Assembly (NCBI GenBank): GCA_903813345.2
Contig: CAIIXF020000007.1
Span: forward strand, 36,604,759-36,668,758
Length of the DNA stretch: 64,000 nt
Direction of reading: 5' to 3'
Origin: Owenia fusiformis
Lineage: Eukaryota; Annelida; Polychaeta; Sabellida; Oweniidae
Made by a program: the position numbers and the translations under genes. Numbering within the stretch: position 1 is the stretch's first letter; the number at the start of each line of letters is the position of its first letter. Shown here one piece after another: positions 55,136-64,000 of this stretch. The notes beneath the pieces were generated by a model. It searched no databases, had not been told where the DNA came from, and saw only the letters and a program-made list of their open reading frames with translations.

Positions 55136-58096
55136 GGTATGAGGTTCCATATCCATCCGCCAAAAGGTATGACTCCTATATAGTCCATTTAAAAACTTGT
55201 GGTTTTGTTCTAAATAACGCCATAGTTGGCTTCTAGGGTACCTAGTATGCCACTATTTGGTATCAAAATAAAGAGGAGGAGTTCAACTTTCATTTGAATT
55301 ACGAAAATAGCGATGTAGGTCAAAAATAGTTCCGACGTGAGCATGTTTACTACGCGTTTGCCCATCATATCAGAATTGAGGAAGTGGTAGCAAACGCGAG
55401 TCACAATAAATGGACGCTGATATCTCAAAAAGTAACCTGACTCCCTATAATTTGATGTAGATCAATCGAACCCCTATATGAACAGGTACATTTTGATATA
55501 TAACACTATGGGGGGTAAGCGTTTTATAGTTGGTCACGAACGCCATATGTGCAAAGTATTGTTATGAATTTTCGAATTTGGTGTTGGATTACGGTACTCA
55601 TACCTTAATATGAGGCCTAAAAGTGTCTGTTAGGTGGCCAGAGACCAATATTCTAGCAGAATTTGAGAACAGAATCGATTTTTTCGTTCTGCGTAGGGCA
55701 AACAATGATTTGAAATCACTTTCAACCATTTTGTGAGTATAAGAATGGTCATAAGAGGCCCGTGGAGGGTCTGGAATGAAAGAAAGCCCTCTGAAATTCC
55801 GTCAAAATTGCAGGTTATTTCTTCATTTTTTGCTAAAATTACATGATTTTCAGGGCCCATATCTCAGTGAAATTGCTACAATGTAGCGATTTTTCATTTT
55901 TACAGGCTAGATACACGTGTCAGGTAGACAGAAACAGTAAGCATGTGTGATTTTTAAATTGCTACATTGTAGCAATATTTTTTTCAAAATACAGGTGTGA
56001 GGGAAACTGCAATTTAGTTAGATTTGGGCGAAAATGGCCAAATTTCAGTCAAAATCCTCGGGACACAGGGCCTTTGTCTTAGATTTAGTCAATGATGCAA
56101 CTCTTAGTAGAAGGTGTGCCATATAGGGAATGAAAGCTGTTTGTCAGACGTATCATTTTCTGCAATAAACTCAGAGATAGTCAGGTAAGATTTGTGACGT
56201 CACAGTGGCAAAGTTAGACCAGCATATTTAGACGTATTTGGGGTAGGGCAAATTAACCCTTTCTAGCCTAAATGGATAACTTTTTCACATATTCAGCCAG
56301 TTCCGACGTTTTTATGCATTTTTGAACTAGAAATGATATTTTCTGCCAAAAAAAGTTGCAGAGACAAAAATCAGTGTGATGTCATAACACATTAAGGTAT
56401 GAGGTTCCATATCCATCCGCCAAAAGGTATGACCCCTATATAGTCCATTTAAAAACTTGTGGTTTTGTTCTAAATAACGCCATAGTTGGCTTCTAGGGTA
56501 CCTAGTATGCCACTATTTGGTATCAAAATAAAGAGGAGGAGTTCAACTTTCATTTGAATTACGAAAATAGCGATGTAGGTCAAAAATAGTTCCGACGTGA
56601 GCATGTTTACTACGCGTTTGCCCATCATATCAGAATTGAGGAAGTGGTAGCAAACGCGAGTCACAATAAATGAACGCTGATATCTCAAAAAGTAACCTGA
56701 CTCCCTATAATTTAATGTAGATCAATCGAACCCCTATATGAACAGGTACATTTTGATATATAACACTATGGGGGGTAAGCGTTTTATAGTTGGTCACGAA
56801 CGCCATATGTGCAAAGTATTGTTATGAATTTTCGAATTTGGTGTTGGATTACGGTACTCATACCTTAATATGAGGCCTAAAAGTGTCTGTTAGGTGGCCA
56901 GAGACCAATATTCTAGCAGAATTTGAGAACAGAATCGATTTTTTTCGTTCTGCGTAGGGCAAACAATGATTTGAAATCACTTTCAACCATTTTGTGAGTA
57001 TAAGAATGGTCATAAGAGGCCCGTGGAGGGTCTGGAATGAAAGAAAGCCCTCTGAAATTCCGTCAAAATTGCAGGTTATTTCTTCATTTTTTGCTAAAAT
57101 TACATGATTTTCAGGGCCCATATCTCAGTGAAATTGCTACAATGTAGCGATTTTTCATTTTTACAGGCTAGATACACGTGTCAGGTCGACAGAAACAGTA
57201 AGCATGTGTGATTTTTAAATTGCTACATTGTAGCAATATTTTTTTCAAAATACAGGTGTGAGGGAAACTGCAATTTAGTTAGATTTGGGCGAAAATGGCC
57301 AAATTTCAGTCAAAATCCTCGGGACACAGGGCCTTTGTCTTAGATTTAGTCAATGATGCAACTCTTAGTAGAAGGTGTGCCATATAGGGAATGAAAGCTG
57401 TTTGTCAGACGTATCATTTTCTGCAATAAACTCAGAGATAGTCAGGTTAGATTTGTGACGTCACAGTGGCAAAGTTAGACCAGCATATTTAGACGTATTT
57501 GGGGTAAGGCAAATTAACCCTTTCTAGCCTAAATGGATAACTTTTTCACATATTCAGCCAGTTCCGACGTTTTTATGCCAAAAAAAGTTGCAGAGACAAA
57601 AATCAGTGTGATGTCATAACACATTAAGGTATGAGGTTCCATATCCATCCGCCAAAAGGTATGACCCCTATATAGTCCATTTAAAAACTTGTGGTTTTGT
57701 TCTAAATAACGCCATAGTTGGCTTCTAGGGTACCTAGTATGCCACTATTTGGTATCAAAATAAAGAGGAGGAGTTCAACTTTCATTTGAATTACGAAAAT
57801 AGCGATGTAGGTCAAAAATAGTTCCGACGTGAGCATGTTTACTACGCGTTTGCCCATCATATCAGAATTGAGGAAGTGGTAGCAAACGCGAGTCACAATA
57901 AATGGACGCTGATATCTCAAAAAGTAACCTGACTCCCTATAATTTAATGTAGATCAATCGAACCCCTATATGAACAGGTACATTTTGATATATAACACTA
58001 TGGGGGGTAAGCGTTTTATAGTTGGTCACGAACGCCATATGTGCAAAGTATTGTTATGAATTTTCGAATTTGGTGTTGGATTACGGTACTCATACC
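55136..58096. repeat. Alternating module array M-S-M-S-M
   Basis: Module M (469-470 bp: 55136-55604, 56395-56864, 57628-58096) begins GGTATGAG and ends CTCATACC. Module S (790 and 763 bp) separates the copies and has TTAA at its junctions. M copies are nearly identical; S copies differ by a deletion of about 27 bp. CTAT lies directly outside both ends of the whole array (55132-55135 and 58097-58100). The frames repeated in each M (72 residues) are not recognisable proteins. Confidence 0.9.
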
Positions 58097-58245
58097 CTAT
58101 CGGATTAAAATACTTTTTACTAAATTCTCGGGAATTCAGTGATGTGACGTCATTTTTAGTGAATACTAAAGTGTATTATCCTTTATTTAGTCTAAATGTA
58201 TAATAACATTAAAAAATAAATTTGATATTTATGGGCAAAATGAAT

Positions 58246-58350
58246 ATCCGGAGGATATCGTAACGATATACTCCGGGCGGAGGATATCGTGACGATATAC
58301 TCCGGAAAACCCAATATGCGGAGGATATTGTGACGATATACTCCGCTTGT
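58246..58350. repeat. Three copies of a near-palindromic CGGAGGATATCGT motif
   Basis: cggaggatatcgtaacgata followed by tactccg occurs three times with one or two changes within about 100 bp. Each copy can fold on itself. Confidence 0.85.
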
Positions 58351-58464
58351 TGATTTCCCGCCAAATTGACTCTATTTGGCATGAAATTCATTTTGCAATG
58401 ATATTATACATTTAGTACACTCCTTGTAAGTGTAGGATAATAAGAACATCCTATGATTTTTTTC

Positions 58465-58567
58465 GGAATATCATTTTAATCTACTCGGTGATATTGATAT
58501 ATGCACTCGTTCGCTTCGCTCTCTCGTGCAGATATCAATATCACCTCGTAGATAAAAATGATATTCC
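58465..58567. repeat. About 100-bp hairpin with a cactcg...ctcgtg loop
   Basis: gaatatcattttaatctac and its inverse bracket ggtgatattgatat / atatcaatatcacc. The loop is cactcgttcgcttcgctc followed by tctcgtg. Confidence 0.85.
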
Positions 58568-61500
58568 TCAAAATCATAGGATATCCTATAATTATCCAAT
58601 TGTGATATCAAGTAAATTCCATATTTGTATTCACAAACATACTTTATTTAAATCACGCCCATCAGTGTAACATTATGATGTCCATTCAAATTGTAGGATA
58701 TGATCACCTGAACAATCATGAGCCCATGTTTACCCAAGACCGCACATCCGCAAAGCAGATCGTGGAAATGGCATTATTTCAGTTACACGTCATGAATTCC
58801 AAACTACGGGATACTACAGGGTGGGCCAAAAAACACCACTTTTTCAAAATGCTATAATCTTTTTAATTTTTGATAATAAATCATAATTTGGACACCAAAT
58901 GAGACTTGAGGTTGTTATCTAGCTATGGATCATAAATTATACACTTTTACTTGAATAATATGTGTCACCAGTGTCTCATTTAAACATGTGGTGTGCCATG
59001 AGAAATAAACATAATTTGCAAATTTGCTTACAATCTTATTGCTTTGGTTCTTTCGCAGTATTATTACATAACACACAACAAATACTGATGAAACTTCCTC
59101 CATGGTGGAATTTCCTGTTCTGTTATACTTCAAATTATATCGTATGATTTCAAGTTCAAAGTCTAGCGTTGTTTTTGCAATTTTTTGAAATAAGACAATA
59201 GGTATCTAATGTAGTATCAATATGGAGGTTTGTCGCAACAATCATTTGATCAGCATGATGATCGAACAAAATGTATTTGCCCCATGTTTAAGCAAAGTAT
59301 CGTACCTATCGGTCCTGGTCACACTGAGCTATGATCTAAAAGGTTATAAACACAATACAATCCAGGAAAAGTGTCCATGATACAGAAGACAGGTGAATGT
59401 TCAGATTTGTAAGGGTAGTTCTTTATCTGATCATATTTTATGACTTGATTTTTAACGTCGTCAGTGGTGTGTTTTACAAATTATGGTCATATCGAGCTGA
59501 GGTTTATTCCCAATAGCGTGCTTATCCAACCCATCTCGGCAAATAGTGCTGAATTAGGGGCGTATTTACCAGGTCCCAAACGTCATGTAGTATAGCACGA
59601 TCTCCTTCATGACAATATAAGGATTTTCTCAAGGTCATGTATGATAACATATAAAGCAAACCTAATTTTTAACTGAATATCTACTTGAGGAAGGACACAA
59701 TCAGAAAAGGCAACATCACAAAACAATACAATTGCAACTGCTGTTTGTAGCTAGAACTTGTTTTTCTCAAGGTTAACTTATGATAATGTAAAGTCTAATT
59801 TTTATCTGATTATATGCCAAGGGAGGGTCACCACTCACCATCCAAAGAGGCGGCATCACAAGACAAAACAATTGCAACTCATGTCTAGAACTTGATTTTC
59901 TCAAGGTCAATATACGTTAGTGTATCAAGAGTTTAAGTATCTATCGACCTGGGGAGATATGTAGCAAAAGCCGTATAATCTGAAGTTAATTTAGATTGTC
60001 TAAATACGTTGGGATTGGCATGTACTTAATATATTCTTAGTTTTTTTGCATTCACAATATTCTGAATTTGAAGAAACTTTAAGAAGTGTTAAACAAAAAT
60101 TTGAAGTTGTCTTTAACGCATATTTCCTACAAAAATTGGCTGCGTTTTCTTCACGAATTTAAGAGAAAAATGTTTTCCCAAAATACTTGATGTGCAAATT
60201 ATAGTGGAAGGTTTACATGATAACTAGTATCTTGTATTCACTTTTAAAAGGAAAAATGTCCCCTCTTTCTCGCGCGTTAGTTTTCAACTTCACTAATCCG
60301 ACTCGTTGCCCTCCCCCCGTGTCCCAGTTTTTTAGATGTCAAAACGATCCTAGAATTGACAGCTCCAGAGCTTATTAAAGTCAACGTGTAATAATGAAAG
60401 AAATGATTCTATGTCAGTAAATAGTAGTGGCGTCAATTAACAGCCAAAAACATTGTTCGATTATCTGAAGATTTGACGGTTAAAGTCGGTTAACTGACAA
60501 AAAGAATTACTTGATGATTTTAGAAGGTTTTTGAACAAATAAATAAAAAAATCTAGCTGCTGATTGGTTAATTATGAGGGACTTATTTTCAGCGCCAAAT
60601 TTGTCAAGCTAATGTCATTGATTGAGCTTATATTGAGACCCTGACATCTGTGACATCTGGCTTCTGTGCGTCTGTGAGTGTTACGTCTGGATTGATTTAT
60701 ACACTTTAGATGTTGAATTGATGTATTTCTAATCATTTGAAAGGTTTGAAGCATCGTTGTAAGCACATTATATCTTGAGATATATCATTCGGGTTATCTT
60801 ACACTATACTTAAGAGAAGTTGCATTGTCTTTTTGTCACCAACCTGCCTAAAACAATCTACTAGAGGTTCAGTTTGACTAATGATTGTTTTAAGTACTTG
60901 TTTTCGAATTAGGGTAATGTAATTTTTGTGCAGAAAGTCACGTCGTCAACAGTCCAGTATGTGAACCGCAGGTCGACGTGATTGGCGAAACGTCGAGAAG
61001 TTATTTTTTAATTTTTTTTCGAGAAGTCGTTTTTTAATTTGAGATATATTTGTGACAATTAAGCTTGAATGGTTTTCATTTGTTTTCTGATAGGTTTATT
61101 CATTTCCTGGTGAATTTGGTTATCAAAATTAATTCAAAACAATTACAGCCAGTTGTCACATTATTCACTGAACTTTTGATTTACTAAATCTTCGAAAATT
61201 AACTTGAGATATAAATAAAGGATCGACCTGTACCTCATAGTGTACCTATAAGAACTTAGACATTTATTGAAAAGGGTAACATGGAATTTCAGAATTATTT
61301 TTTTGCAGTTTGAATATTTATTAAGTATATCTTCAACAAATAACAAAAATAGTCTGAAAATGTGGTAAACACTTGTTTTTAACACATGTCATGTTATTTG
61401 TACCGTCGGGATACTCGTTTTGGTCAGTCGTATACAATTTGACTAAAAATAATTAGCGGTATTCCTTCAATATGCCTGAAAAGATGTATTCTTCAAGAAT

Positions 61501-62640
61501 ACCAGTACGTATCAGGAGGGGGGTGGGGATTTCCCAAAGATGACCTTTCGTATTGGCACGTTCGAAAACAAATTTTATAAATGGGCCTCATTTGCCATTG
61601 AAATGGATTCCCAAATGTTCGCTGTAGTTTTATGAGTATTCTCTTAAAAGTATGGATCAAGTAACTTCAATAGTATTACCGTAGGTTTGAAATGCTCATG
61701 ATTGTTCACGTGATCACATCCTGCAATTTGATTGGAGATGATGCGGGAGATGATGTAATGGGGAATCCCCGAATACAATAGAATATGCAAGAATTATGGG
61801 AGCTACTGACTTCTTCTGAATTATTCAACGATCGTGACGTCACACCTCAAATCCCCGGGAAATTGATCAATTTAACCTCCGGATTGCAAGTAAAAATACT
61901 ATTTCAATTTTGTAATTTGTAGAATTAAGAAGTCACCTAAAGAAAGGACGGGTGGCGGTTAACCCCTATTTTAGCCCCCTACAAAACAAGTATATATTGA
62001 CATGGAATTGAGGAGGAAGTATGACGTATTATAGCTAAGCCTAATCGCCTTACGATAATTCTTTTTATGATAGAAGCACCAAAATTGGTACAAGTGTAAC
62101 TGAAGGCAATTGAAAAAATTGGCTCGAGGCAGCAATTGATTCGGAGCCTCGTTCTGAAAAAATCCAAGATGGCCGCCAATACATATAGATTTTCAAGAAA
62201 TTTGAATTATCTTTGAATTAATGTTGTATTCTAGCTCTAAACCAATTGTATTTGTTTAAGGGAATTCCAGACAGTTGCTTGTGATATAGGAACTACTTTG
62301 CAATATATTTAACTATTAAAACGGGTGTTCAGGAAGGCTCAGTATTAAGCCTTGTACTATTTTATAAGCTTTTATTGAATTACTCATAATTATACATATC
62401 AATATGAGAGTCACACATATGATTGAGAATAAATGCTGGATAGACTCTGCACTGAAGGGATTTTAAATATATTTTCTTTTGGAAAAAATCTCTAGCCATG
62501 TTAAAACATGGTATGTACATAGTCAAACGTGACATAGATATAGTAAATCCTGGTCATATACCAGTTCTTGCGGCTGATAAACCATTGTTTGCTTCCCTGA
62601 AAACCATTCAATAGATATACCCTGATACACATGGGGAAGA
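58568..62640. other. About 4 kb without recognised gene
   Basis: A mariner-like left end (cagggtgggccaaaaaac preceded by TA) begins at about 58818 without a matching right end. Otherwise AT-rich with phrases such as tttctcaaggt repeated near 59630, 59765 and 59890. No host exon could be supported on either strand. Confidence 0.45.
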
Positions 62641-62647
62641 TAAATAC

Positions 62648-64000
62648 TTGATCATGTTTGGAGGTCTCCATATAGAAATGGCATTCCAGAAGGTGATTAA
62701 TGATTGGCTGACACACAGCGGTTGGGTAAATGTAATTACCCAGTCAAATACAGAAACAGTTGGTACTGCAGAGTCCTTCCTAAAGAGAAGCCATATAAGA
62801 CTCGAAGAGCACGTCAGATTATGTTGGCAGCATCCACATCCTAATGAAGAAAGCTTTCAACATACCTAGCTGCTGCCGAACTCAGTGATGTAGCCCCCCC
62901 TATCTTTTGAAGAATGGAAAGGGAAGGGGAAGACAATTCCCCCCATTTCAAATACTGGGCTATAACACAGGACCTTGAATTGCTGCTTATGATCTTTGTA
63001 AGATCCCTGAGAGAGGCAGACTTTAAACTCTACATATCTGTTTTGACCAAGATGATGCCCTGGTTAGATCATACACACTATTAGAGATGGCTCCCAATAC
63101 ACCTAAGGGACATGGTCCAATTGGAGACAACTCACCCTGACCTGTATCAGCGTTTCAATGAAGGTCTCTTTATAGTTTAGAAGACACCTAGGTCATTCTC
63201 AACCATCCCTATAGACCAGGCCCATGAGCAAATAATGCTCTGATTAAGGGTTCTGGTGGGGCTATAGGAATAACAGAGAATCCTACTGCACTGAAACAAT
63301 GGATGATAGCTGGTCCTGCAATATCCCAGATCATCAAAGAGTTTGAAGAAGTCTCAATTATAGGAGACATGAACGCCAACGAAGACTTTAGCCACCAAGA
63401 GCAAACAGCAAGCATCCAACAGAAATTAAGAGATGATGTATTTGCTGTTGTGACTACTATTGATAAATTAGGCAATCCATTCCTTGTGTCAGGTGAAGAT
63501 ATATTTACTATTGACACAAAGGATGTTATATGTATCAGTAAGTGACACCATCAGAAGTATAGAAGACATTGGCAACCAAAGCTTCACTAAGTATACAACT
63601 GATCATGAACGTCTTGTGGAGAGAACTGAACCATTGGATGCACCCATAAAACGCCACAAGATCGCAATGTTTAGCAGCAAAATACCCAAAAGAACAAATC
63701 AGAAATCTCAAATCAGGAAAATGAGAAATGACTGTGATTTATTCTCCAAATTATACATCACATGCCAGATAAGAAACATTGATCTTGATGACTTTCTCAT
63801 GCATGAGAACCAGGAGTATCCACCTTCACTGGCAAAGTATGGTGTCCTCAGAAATGGTGACAAATCAGAGCTACTTACAGTACTGCAGCAACTGCATGGA
63901 GGATATTGTCCCTTGGGGAAAAGATAGGTCTGTTGTTGCTGAAATAATAGATGGTGCATGTTCAGTACACCTTCTAAAACTAACTACAGCAAAGACCTTT
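62648..64000 (+). pseudogene. Frameshifted fragment of a multicopy invertebrate gene, runs off the window
   Basis: Consecutive pieces in changing frames look like one protein: GGLHIEMAFQKVINDWLTHS at 62655 on; DLELLLMIFVRSLREADFKL and HLRDMVQLETTHPDLYQRF from 62947 with in-frame stops at 63082 and 63175; FSTIPIDQAHEQ near 63200; then shifted pieces to HENQEYPPSLAKYGVLRNGD near 63800 and a stop at 63925. I recognise the pattern (GLHIEMA..., DQAHEQ, ENQ-YPPSL) from a multicopy, probably transposon-associated, gene of marine invertebrates, but cannot name the family. Several stops and shifts show it is dead here. Confidence 0.7.

Noticed and set aside
55210-57920. A 72-residue frame repeated three times
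   Set aside because: It is repeated because module M is repeated. It has no start context or known domain, and the pattern of change does not favour coding.
58818-58860. Another TA-preceded mariner-like end (cagggtgggcc)
   Set aside because: No partner end was found within the window.
60572-60766. Minus-strand 64-residue frame as a candidate first exon of the large gene
   Set aside because: No phase-0 donor of good quality and no domain or composition link to the gene.

Overview
This is animal nuclear DNA, most likely from a marine invertebrate. The evidence is small phase-0 exons with GT-AG introns, long AT-rich introns full of miniature inverted-repeat transposons, mariner remnants, and an NHL-repeat exon joined to coiled-coil exons. 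The heavy MITE load, base composition and NHL/coiled-coil family would fit a mollusc or an invertebrate deuterostome. I cannot name the species.

The main content is one large split gene on the minus strand, read from about 47.85 kb down to 5.48 kb. In transcription order it has: a 67-codon charged exon (47848-47648); a very large 708-codon exon (46617-44494) with a helical N-terminus, a polymerase-beta-type (DUF294/GlnD-like) nucleotidyltransferase core with a visible GS...DxE motif, and TPR-like helices at the C-terminus; at least thirteen small coiled-coil exons, mostly 96 nt and all phase 0, between 39.4 and 11.6 kb; and a terminal exon (6293-5484) encoding an NHL-type beta-propeller and the stop codon. 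Every junction is phase 0, so the pieces can be spliced into one frame of at least about 1450 residues. That it is one transcript is my inference. The first coding exon and promoter were not found. No RING or B-box is visible, so this is not an ordinary TRIM-NHL gene.

The coiled-coil exons form a young tandem array with a spacing of about 200 bp between 32.85 and 34.15 kb, with older and decaying copies at 38.4-40.3 kb. One copy has lost its acceptor AG, one is frameshifted, and a half-exon has become a three-unit satellite. A 10.8-kb element with inverted arms of about 1.5 kb sits inside what was a roughly 100-bp intron of this array and separates the 21.8-kb exon from its sisters.

The introns hold nested mobile DNA. 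Target-site duplications can be read directly for several elements: 8 bp (hAT- or P-like, two copies of a 380-bp element), 9 bp (MULE-like, 839 bp), TTAA (3.1 kb), TA (mariner-type MITEs), 6 bp (1.74 kb with 450-bp arms) and 5 bp (851-bp palindrome).

Upstream of the gene (48-64 kb) I see no confident host gene. This part holds two mariner-type elements with decayed transposase, a 720-bp palindrome, an alternating module array (M-S-M-S-M, 55.1-58.1 kb), palindrome clusters, and at the right edge a frameshifted fragment of a multicopy invertebrate gene that runs off the window. The far left (1-5.2 kb) holds only simple and tandem repeats, including a minisatellite with a 91-bp higher-order unit.
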